Made by a program: the position numbers and the translations under genes. From Micrasema longulum (taxonomy: Eukaryota; Arthropoda; Insecta; Trichoptera; Brachycentridae), in the NCBI GenBank assembly GCA_022494885.1, contig JAGVSM010000264.1:1-64000 (forward strand): DNA of 64,000 nt, in the 5' to 3' direction. The notes beneath the pieces are model-generated. The model had not been told where the DNA came from. It was given only the letters and a program-made list of their open reading frames with translations, and searched no databases. Shown here one piece after another: positions 56,178 to 64,000 of the stretch (positions are counted from its first letter, which is position 1; each line of letters begins with the position of its first letter).

Positions 56178-56750
56178 ATCCAACTTCATCCCACACTGTT
56201 TAGTCGCGAAGAGATCTACGAAAAGCCGGAAGATCTATCCCAAAAAAATTCCAAGTCGTGTGATGAATTGACTAATCTACACATTCTGGACATTGGGGCA
56301 TAAAAACCAAAGTTGCTCTTAGAAGATTTTATAAATAGCAGATTTTGACTTCTGGTGACACGGTTGGGAACATGAAAAGAAATTGATTGCAACAGAGATG
56401 CGACATCACTTAAAGCATTAAGTATTTTGAAAATGCATATAAAGTCCATCAGTCCATATAAAGTCCGTCAGTTCTACGCCTCTCCAATGAAGACAGATTA
56501 AGAGATTGCTCTATTTCAAAATAAGAATGATTACTCCTTTGTAATCCGAGCAACCATGCCACTTTTCTTAGAAAACGTTGATGGACAGACTCGATATGGT
56601 CAATATGAGTCCTGTAGAATGGAGACCAAATAAGAGAAGCGTATTCTAGATGGGGTCGAACTGGTGAACAATAAAGAGTTTTGATGGTATTAATATTTTT
56701 GAAGTCCGCCGTCACTCTATTGATAAAACCGAGAAGTTTGAGAGATTATA
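56178..56750 (-). pseudogene. Jockey/CR1-like LINE C-terminal half, minus strand
   Basis: Minus strand: 'SLKLLGFINRVTADFKNI', 'RPHLEYASLIWSPFYRTHID', 'HIESVHQRFLRKVAWLLGLQ', a frameshift at a short tandem duplication (about 56440-56470), then 'SNFGFYAPMSRMCRLVNSSH'. Same family type as 6845-7690 but a different subfamily. The RT catalytic region is missing. Immediately to its right is repeat J. Confidence 0.85.
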
Positions 56751-56790
56751 ATGAATAACCGCAAAATTAGTGCTTCAAATATAAAATTTA
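56747..56790 (+). repeat. Dispersed repeat J (copy 1)
   Basis: 'attataatgaataaccgcaa' followed by 'ttagtgcttcaaatataaa' recurs at 63456-63489 with two or three differences. Class unknown. Confidence 0.65.
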
Positions 56791-56908
56791 TATTAAAAAC
56801 ATGTTACTTTATATAGTAATAAAATGTATTGTCAATTACGAAAGTAGTTCAAATATCCTGATACGATGAAAAAACTAATTGCACAAAAACCCATCAGATA
56901 TTTTGATC

Positions 56909-57613
56909 GGGGGCCTTACTTATAAATCGGGTATAAAGTTTAGTTTGAGAATAGTGGTAGAGTAATGATGGTATAGCTAAAAGTATTACTTATAAACCTC
57001 GTATAGAGTTAAGCTCGGTTGAAATCGGAGATAGCAACCATAGAAACTTATACCTGCACATTTTGTGGTATAACGCTGGAATAAACACGCGATCCGTCAA
57101 AAGTCATATTTTTCGGTAATCAAAATGGATAATTTATCAGTTTTTATTTCAATTTTAAACAATTTCGAAGTCCTGCGACCTTCTCAATGCAATTCGAGTG
57201 ATTTTTAATAATCTGTTTTGATAATATCTGAAATGTTATATGTTTGTATGTGTTTAAATTAATTGTGATTAAAAATGAAACACAAATAAACAAAATAACT
57301 CGTTTTTTACGTTCTCCTCTTCTTCCCAATTTTGATTTCTTTTTCAAACGGTTTTCTCCATGTTCTCTGTTACACTGACAGTAGTCCCGATTCGACTTTG
57401 ACGTTTGTTTGTTGTAGTTATAAAAGTTACTGCGCACGCGCACATATCAGTGTTGACTGATTAAAAAAATTAAGCATGAAATAACCTGTGAATTCCAGGT
57501 AAAAAATATTTTTATAAGAAAGCTTTTTTTTATTTCGGTTATAAATCGTTAAACCGGGTTTAGTTATTTCTTAATGTTAACCTGGTATAAGGAAATCTAA
57601 TAAGTAAGGCCCC
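56909..57613. mobile_element. 705-bp DNA element with GGGGCCTTACTTAT ends
   Basis: The left end reads 'ggggccttacttataaatc' and the right end, read inward, 'ggggccttacttattagatt'. Subterminal stretches about TATAAA/CGGTTT are also shared. The terminal string resembles PIF/Harbinger-like ends. The flanks are TCG and TTG, so a 3-bp duplication is at most imperfect. The 99-codon minus frame inside (57144-57443) is Lys/Arg-rich in its middle ('RLKKKSKLGRRGERKKR') but matches nothing recognised. Confidence 0.65.
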
Positions 57614-57742
57614 TTGTTTATTTAATAAGAAGAGTTAATAATCGATTATAAGAATAATAATATAATTATTTGGTTACTCATAATCGACTATGCTGCCGAT
57701 TATTCGCAGCACTAAAGTAAACGGTTTATATTACCATCAATA

Positions 57743-58770
57743 ATGAAAGAACTCTCTCTCTCTTGTATGAATAATGCACTTCTTAAATGTTTCAAGCAGC
57801 TTTTCATATTGATTTTGTCGACAAGAAACCTTCATAATATTGTAGTAAAGACACATTTATGTACTTTGAGCGAATACAAGCTTATGAGCCATATATTGAA
57901 ATTGTTTCTTAAGATAATACACGCCAGAATAAGACTGAGGTGCGAGCGAGATTTAGGTCACACTCAGTTTGGGTTAAAAAATGGCTTTGGTACCCGGGAA
58001 GCGCTGACAGTAATAAATATATTGTATCAAAACTGTTTTGACAAAAGGAAAGACATCTATGCTTGTTTCGTTGATTACGAAAAAGCATTTGACAGAGTAA
58101 AACACTCTGATTTGATTAAAATGCTACTAAGCTGCAGTACACACGAGAAGGATGTGAGAGTAATAAAAAATCCTCTATTGGGACCAAAGCGCTATTATTA
58201 AACTGGAAAATGGAAATTCTCTCCCAAGGTATTCCCATTTAGCGAGGGGTCCGACAGGGTTGTGTTCTCTCGCCTACTTTGTTTAACCAGTACTCCTACT
58301 TGGTCGTCAAAGAAGCGCTGACTAATACAAATCTCAGTGTGAAGGTAAACGGAGTAGCCATCAATAATATTAGATATGCAGATGCAACTGTTCTAATTGC
58401 AAGCAATATATAAGCCCTTCAAGAAATGCTTGGTAAGATTGACTCCGTCGTTGAATGTTTTAGTTTAAATATTAATGAAAAAAAATATGGTTTTTAGCCG
58501 AGAGAGTCCTCCAATTGTAAATCTCTAACTTAAGGGTGTCAATATAAAGAGATAGAAACAGTTCAGGTACTTGGGCAGTATCATCACTGAAAATCTAGAC
58601 ATTGACATAAAATGCAAAATAGAAACGGCCCGAAAAGCATTTAACAAAATGAAAATTTTTCTTTGTGACGATAATATAAACCTTAAGCTGAGACAATGAA
58701 TGGTCAAATGTTATATGTTATGGTCTGTCTTACTGTACGGTGTAGGGGCGTGGACTCTTATAGTTAATAT
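57743..58770 (+). pseudogene. RTE-like LINE family R-C, reverse transcriptase domain
   Basis: First frame (to 58201): 'YKLMSHILKLFLKIIHARIR', 'QFGLKNGFGTREAL', then 'DIYACFVDYEKAFDRVKHSD', which includes the first catalytic Asp region (FxDxxKAFD). After frameshifts: 'GVRQGCVLSPTLFNQYSYLV', then 'RYADATVLIASN', where the YADD box has become YADA, then 'VLGSIITENLDIDIKCKIET' and 'LLYGVGAWTL'. At least three stops or frameshifts. The loss of the second catalytic Asp confirms it is dead. Distinct from family R-A in every motif. Confidence 0.9.
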
Positions 58771-58774
58771 TATA

Positions 58775-59525
58775 AACTCCCTTAAAACACTTTAATAAAT
58801 TATACTGTTTTTTCGCCCAAATGTAATTTTTTTTTTGGAGATGGGAGTTTTGCAAGTTAGTCAGACGATACTCGATAAAACACAATAAGAATACCCCGGC
58901 AGGTCAAATAAAAATTTAAAATTGTCTCGAGATTCCTTGGTTATAAATATGTTTGTACGTACATGCAATAAATTTATCGAGATGAAATTAAAATTAAAAC
59001 TTACAAAATGTTGTGTCAAAGAAACAATTCACATGATATTAAAAGGTCTGCATTTTAGGAATTATAATGATGACGCAATAAATTATTCGAAAGATAGTAA
59101 ACAAGTGAACATTTTTATCGAGGGATAAAAGTGCTTAACTGTTAGATAACTTCGAGTTAGATTTGTAGACGATGAAGACTCCAGTAAATAACATCATTTA
59201 ATCCTCAAGTAGGGAAGCCAGCCCTAACTACCATTAGGGAAGAAAGCAATTATAGGAAAACTCATTAAAGGATAGACAGAGTACATGAAACTTAGCTCTG
59301 GCTATCATTACCTAGTTCTTAGCGGAAAGTCGGCAATATCATGAACCAATTTTTGTTATTTAACTACGGTTTACGCTAACTTATGGTTAAGTTGTTACTG
59401 TTACCTGTACCATAAAGTTTAAAACATGTTTTATTTTTACTAAGAAAAACCTCAGAATTAACATACTACTTAAATTTTGTGATAAATTAAGTGAGATCAA
59501 AAGAACCCAACAGAATATAAACACT
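58775..59525. other. AT-rich stretch, no gene seen
   Basis: A short frame at 58922-59128 has no recognised domain. Nothing else. Confidence 0.45.
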
Positions 59526-59529
59526 CGCT

Positions 59530-59715
59530 CAGCAACACAAATTAACTGTCCCATTTGTATCAACCGCCTTTGGTAAAAAGCAAAACAATGTAATTGCTCC
59601 AAAAATATTTTATGATTTATTGCCAAATATAAAAGACTCAAAATGTAAAACAAATTTTAAAATAAAAATAACTGCATATATAAATAGTGTAGCGAGAGAT
59701 TTAAAAAAAAAATGT
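59530..59715 (+). pseudogene. Possible LINE C-terminal tail
   Basis: The frame reads 'FVSTAFGKKQNNVIAPKIFY', then 'DLLPNIKDSK' and 'TNFKIKITAYINSVARDLKK'. This has the 'xxLPxxIK...FKxxLxxY' layout of CR1/jockey termini. Moderate match only. Confidence 0.4.
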
Positions 59716-59719
59716 AAAT

Positions 59720-60284
59720 CAATAAACGTAGTACTTTATATAACTGGTACACACATTATTTATATTTTTTTATATATTATACAGTATTATTTATGTTTAA
59801 GTAACATGTATTCTTGGCCTATATATATTATTTATATTTGTATAATAATGATTTTTGATTTCTTACATTTGATTAGCTAGGCATTTATAATTAAGTAGTT
59901 TTAGTTTTCTTTTTAATGTTATTGTTTTATTAGTATAGGACTACTTACGCTCTAAAGATAAAAAAATCTCCATCTTAGAACAGGCTGTGCCATGTTCGAT
60001 GGAGACTACCATAAACAGAGAACACTCCGTTTTCATTTTACATTAATTATTTTTATATGGATTCCCTGTTATTAAGTATGTATATTATTTTTTTTGCAAT
60101 AAATTTATAAATAAAATAACATTGATTTATTTTTAATTTGCTTATATTTCACCATTTTTGGATTATTCTTTTTTATTTAATATCCCCCATTTGGATGTCC
60201 CATGCCGATGGAAACATTTTACATTATGTTGAAACATACCCTAAACACGTATTTGTTTACTAACGGCCGTAGCCAGTTTGTACA
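59720..60284. other. AT-rich stretch, no gene seen
   Basis: The plus frame at 59620-59880 becomes Ile/Tyr-rich here, an effect of TA-rich sequence. Nothing else supported. Confidence 0.5.
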
Positions 60285-60480
60285 AAATGTAAACATTAAA
60301 ATTGAATCCAGGACCTCAAAAAAGGTAGACAAACGTTTCAAACACTACTCAGCGTCGCGGTCTTATCTCCCTTCGATTTCCTTATTCAGAATTTTTACCC
60401 GAGAGCACCCATCGACTCGAAAATACTCGTTCAGGGTTTTGGTTCTATTTCACAAATATAACTGTATTCTGCATCCGCCT
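60285..60480 (-). repeat. SINE E2, minus strand
   Basis: 'ttgaatccaggacctcaaaa', 'ggtagacaaacgtttcaaac', 'cggtcttatctcccttcgat', 'gagagcacccatcgactcga', 'actcgttcagggttttggtt', in family order. Confidence 0.75.
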
Positions 60481-60484
60481 GGAT

Positions 60485-61080
60485 ACAGATAACTATTAAC
60501 TATAAAATTTCTACTTTCATATCTTCAATCCAGCTTAAAATCATTTAAAAAACGATTTTTCATAAATTTATAATATTTAACTACCCAATTCCCAAAGAGA
60601 TCCATCTACTTTCAGTGGTTCAAGAATTTCTCATTTAAAACTACCTGGCTTCAAGGTGAAAATAATTTAATATTTCCAACAGATTTATTTTTTACCGCGA
60701 GGAAAAAAACATTTAATCTCAGCCGGAGAAGCCAGAGTTTTTCCTCGTTTTATAAAATCATTAACTTGGTTTTACATGCCAAAATAAGTTAGGAAGAGAG
60801 GATAGAAGGTATGTCTTACACTAGGGATTAATTCTTCCCACATTCTTCCCAACCCATTAAAATTGCAGAAAGCAATTTGTCTTACTTTTTAAGTCTCTCG
60901 TTCTAGATTTTCCCACCGTACTTTCTTTCAATACTTATTGTAGAATCAATCAATAAATTTTCAGTATGTAATTGTTTAAAACGTGACTTGCTTTTAAATA
61001 AATAACGTATTTAAATAATAAGATTATTATCCCACTTAGAATATTAAAATTTGCTCCACAATATTTTATCAAAATACTTT
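60485..61080. other. Unassigned stretch
   Basis: No frame or shared repeat recognised. Confidence 0.45.
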
Positions 61081-61084
61081 TGAT

Positions 61085-61510
61085 TAAACCTGGTTCGGCC
61101 GTTTTGTTTTTTTTCGTTCATCCGCAGAATATGGCCCAGACAACCGTATCGCCTCCGCTTGATGACAGTTGTCATCGGAGTTTTCTGCGTCCGTTCTCTT
61201 ACGTCGTTAATAATACCTTAAAAAGTTAAACTACCCCGCAACCAAGATTCTTCTGTGATACCCATTCTCAAAACTTAGCATTTTGCTGTTTTGGGCCCTT
61301 GTAAGGTGCCACGATTCGCATCCGCAAAAGAGAATAGGCGTTATGCAGGCGTTATAAAGGTAACATTTGGTTTTCACTGAGTAAATATTCGATTACCAGA
61401 TAGCCTTCATACTGTTTAATGTGGCGCTTGCTACTCCTAGCCGCATTCCTAGTTCATTTTGAAAGCTTCCATTTTCTGTAACACGTACTCCCTAGTATTT
61501 AAGACATGGT
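61085..61510 (-). pseudogene. LINE family R-D, C-terminal RT fragment, minus strand
   Basis: Minus strand, one frame: 'GVRVTENGSFQNELGMRLGV', 'ASATLNSMKAIW', one stop, 'SNIYSVKTKCYLYNACITPI', 'LFCGCESWHLTRAQNSKMLS'. After a frameshift: 'KRRRYGCLGHILRMNEKK'. The order (thumb helices, 'xxPxLxxGCExW', then 'RRxxxxGHxLRM') is that of insect RTE/CR1-type RT C-termini. It differs from R-A to R-C, so it is a fourth lineage. Confidence 0.82.
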
Positions 61511-61599
61511 GGTACTCCCGGGTACTTGAAACCCGTAATAAGGTGGTATATAAACACACATAATTTACTAATACTTAAAAAAAAAACTTTTTTTTTCAG

Positions 61600-61740
61600 T
61601 GATAAACCCTCACGTACATTTAACAATATATTTTTACTTTTAAAAATTTTATGTAAATATTATTCTGTCCCAAAATGAGTTTGTTATAACTCCTAGGAGT
61701 ACAAAAAAATGTTTGATTAAATAAATAAAAAAATAAAATA
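61600..61740 (+). repeat. Diverged relative of repeat G, with AAATA tail
   Basis: 'ttgttataactcctaggagt' resembles 'ttgttgtaactcctgggaat' in repeat G at 50050. It ends in an AAATAAATAAAAAAATAAAATA tail near 61718-61740, suggesting a retroposon 3' end. Confidence 0.5.
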
Positions 61741-61744
61741 AGTT

Positions 61745-62500
61745 TATTGTATAATTTCAGTCCATGGTTTATTAGTCTCGATTGTCCTTTTCTCGTTTTA
61801 AAATATTGTTTAGGATATTTTTCTGATATTCTCCTATTGTGCTCATGTTTACTACAGTTTTTTTCAAGTTTTAATTCTTCGTCCACAATTACATCAATTA
61901 CAATTACACTAATACTTACATCATTGCCGAAGTTTTATGTTTCTTTATTAATTCTGAGATTAAATAGTCTTATCAAAGAGTAGTAAATTCTCTCTCGGTT
62001 AACTTTACATTAAACAGATGTTTTTTTTTGCCATTAACAAAACTTTTAAACCTTTTCAACGTCCCTCTGGTCCAAGTAGATTAAAGTTCTTATGAAAACA
62101 TTCATTTAAAATAACGGTTTTGTCATTCCCATGACGGAACTGGCTTGTGGTTTAAATTTTGTCTCTCTTTTGGAAAATGTGTTTTGTTCCCGGAAACTGC
62201 TTGCATATAAAAAGGTGTTAAATAGAAAAGTAGATGAATACGGCTATTTTAATAATTCCGCTGAAATCCATTCATGCGACGGAAATGCCGTGAAACATTT
62301 TCATGGGAATTTCTGAACAAAAGGGTTTGCAGGCAATGCGCTGAATCTTTGTTTCAACCAGACGTGTTTCCATGCATTTTGAGGCGTCCACACATATCAC
62401 GAAGAAAATAAAACATCTTTTGCTACTATTTTATATTTTATCCGATTACTTCAATCGCAATACAAAATTATAAAAATACTTCATCATCATTTCATCATCA
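61745..62500. other. AT-rich stretch, no gene seen
   Basis: Short frames at 61747-61983 and 62131-62316 have no recognised domain. Confidence 0.45.
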
Positions 62501-62504
62501 CATC

Positions 62505-62770
62505 GTCTGGTGCATAGGGCAATGCATTGCTTAACCAAATGCAAAGTATTTGTGTTATTATAGTCCAGACACAATAGAATATTGCAGTAACTTTTAAAAT
62601 CAATATTTCATGCCAGGAATCTAACCATACTAATGTGTCAACCACTACTCAAGAAGGCGAACTAATCTCCACTCGATTTCGTCATTCAGAATTTTTACCT
62701 GAGAGCGGTCATCGGGTCGACAACACTCGTCCATTGGATCACATACTGTATTTTTTATTCATTTGGACAC
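62505..62770 (-). repeat. SINE E/E2, minus strand
   Basis: 'tctggtgcatagggcaatgc', 'gtccagacacaatagaatat', 'atatttcatgccaggaatct', then the E2 extension 'gcgaactaatctccactcga' and 'gagagcggtcatcgggtcga'. Confidence 0.75.
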
Positions 62771-62934
62771 GGAGTACAGATAAACACATCTATTCAATAT
62801 ATTATATTAAATTCTAGTCATCACAGGAATGATACAAAAACTAATACCCAAAGCTTTATTATTCAACAACAAAAAGTGTAATATTTTTTAATTGTTTTAA
62901 ATCCATTCATCACCATCATTTTCCTTTTTGTGCC

Positions 62935-63400
62935 TTATGATGCATGGGGCACTGCATTGTTACATAAACATTTGTCAGTGGATAATAAGTTTATATTCCT
63001 TTAATTATGTTTATTTTATTACAATACCAAAATTTTGAATTGGTCCACTATATTATGAAAATCTCTCTCCTCCACTCCTCCACTATATTTCCTCATCCCT
63101 TAATCTTCTTACAAGCTCTTTTTCTCTCATGTATTGTATAATATATTATTTTTCTCTTTACTGTGTAACATGTTCTCTCATTATATTTGTGAAAAACTTC
63201 AATTGGATGTATGTACTATTTTTTATATTTTGTATTCTTATATAACAACACTTGTTTTTTCTTAATAAAATAATAATAATAAACCGCAGCGTATCTTGAT
63301 CATTTAATGCTACAAGAAGGTGAGATGATTAATCTTACGCTTCAGAAACTAAGAACTATAAAACATTCGTAAATAACTTACAAATGAGGAGAACATTAAA
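62935..63400 (-). repeat. SINE E, minus strand, split by an insertion
   Basis: The left half 'tgatgcatggggcactgcat' (62938-62957) continues only at 63283 with 'aaccgcagcgtatcttgatc', 'gatgattaatcttacgcttc'. The two halves join in normal E order once the insert is removed. Confidence 0.78.
62970..63278 (+). mobile_element. 309-bp retroposon 3' end inside a SINE E
   Basis: Flanked by 'ataaac' at 62964-62969 and 63279-63284. It ends in a (TAA)n tail (63266-63280). T/C-rich body with no coding sequence; likely the 3' untranslated part of a LINE, severely 5'-truncated. Confidence 0.68.
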
Positions 63401-63455
63401 ATAAAATAAATAAAACAACTTTGTTTTTAACCACTAATTTATTTTATTATAATGA

Positions 63456-63489
63456 ATAACGACAAAGTTAGTGCTTCAAATATAAACTG
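63456..63489 (+). repeat. Dispersed repeat J (copy 2)
   Basis: 'aatgaataacgacaaagtta' and 'gtgcttcaaatataaa' match 56747-56790. Confidence 0.65.
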
Positions 63490-63885
63490 TATATATAGAT
63501 GAGAACATTGTTTGAAATCACTCATATAAAATAATAATTTTGACAATTGATTTGGAAATACAATAGTTTTGTCTTTTTCAAATCGTTCAATACGTTTGTG
63601 GGACTCAGCCGGAAAACAATGCTCACTGCGACCGACCTACTGTCGTCTTAAGGACAGAGCAGAAAATAAATCATGCGTTTCCTTTACGTAAACAACAAAA
63701 AAGCAAAAGATCTCAAATATTGATTACCTAGCACGAATGTCGAATTGCCGACAGTAGGGAAATATACCCATCTCGGTAGAATAAAGAGAATACTATGGAC
63801 AACTACAATAAAAGCATTTTCATCCTTAGGTACCATCAGTAGTGGGTCAGTAATTCAGTGGAGTTCAGTTCAGACGTGAAGTAGA
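63490..63885. other. Unassigned stretch
   Basis: Somewhat less AT-rich at 63590-63660 and 63720-63800, but no frame or shared repeat recognised. Confidence 0.4.
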
Positions 63886-63889
63886 TTAG

Positions 63890-64000
63890 ATCATATTTAG
63901 ATTTATTTCAACAGAGAGGGAAAAAGTTTTCGAGAAGAAATTTGGAAGTCTAGGCATTTACAGGGCTTATGACCTGTCATTGGCTGGTTTAAGTGGCCAC
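63890..64000 (+). repeat. ABC family, B block running off the window
   Basis: 'atttatttcaacagagaggg', 'cagggcttatgacctgtcat', 'ggctggtttaagtggccac': very close to the B block at 4430-4545. It is cut by the window end, so a C block may follow. Confidence 0.85.

Noticed and set aside
57144..57443. 99-codon basic minus-strand frame as a host gene
   Set aside because: It lies wholly inside the 705-bp inverted-end element, so at most it is an element remnant.

Overview
This is a stretch of AT-rich eukaryotic nuclear DNA made almost entirely of decayed transposable elements, with one good candidate for a host exon. Nothing bacterial is present: there are no operons, ribosome binding sites or long intact ORFs. 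The element types (jockey/CR1-like and RTE-like LINEs, tRNA-related SINEs, a Penelope-like GIY-YIG fragment, a hAT element with a BED finger, a Helentron-like end, foldback MITEs) indicate an arthropod, most likely an insect. The Helentron-like end and the style of the RTE C-termini lean towards Lepidoptera; that is inference and not proven here.

Layout. 1-10 kb: a pentanucleotide repeat, an RTE 3' fragment (3571-4130), a tandem repeat family called ABC here (4160-5110), and a jockey-like LINE 3' half (6845-7690). 10-20 kb: a Helentron-like end (10035), a foldback MITE (12175-12439), more ABC copies, a hAT element with terminal inverted repeats and a perfect 8-bp target duplication (16548-17420), and a long inverted-repeat element (19110-19832). 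20-32 kb: a retroposon nested in an ABC copy (20217-20623), several LINE C-terminal fragments, SINEs and a minisatellite. 32-45 kb: SINE clusters, nested insertions, a Penelope-like GIY-YIG fragment (39337-39790), and a near-perfect 129-bp hairpin MITE (43572-43700).

46.4-47.5 kb differs from its surroundings. It is clearly richer in GC and CpG, has a TATA box, a leader with several short upstream ORFs, and a 121-codon open frame that ends on a consensus splice donor (AAG|GTAAGT). I read it as the 5' end of a plus-strand gene whose later exons lie beyond the window. If so, 47.44-64 kb is probably its first intron. The product is not recognised.

47.5-64 kb returns to repeats: the longest RTE copy, with the catalytic YADD box (53039-54080), a second RT lineage (57743-58770), another LINE fragment (61085-61510), a 705-bp element with inverted ends (56909-57613) and more SINEs, some split by later insertions.

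SINE names used below: S1 is a tRNA-like SINE with a B box and a 'gtgagttatttacaactcgt'-type body. E/E2 is a second tRNA-related SINE whose tail reads like 'atgcaccactgggtgc'. ABC is a three-part repeat of unclear class. All coordinates of degenerate repeats are approximate to about 10-20 bases.
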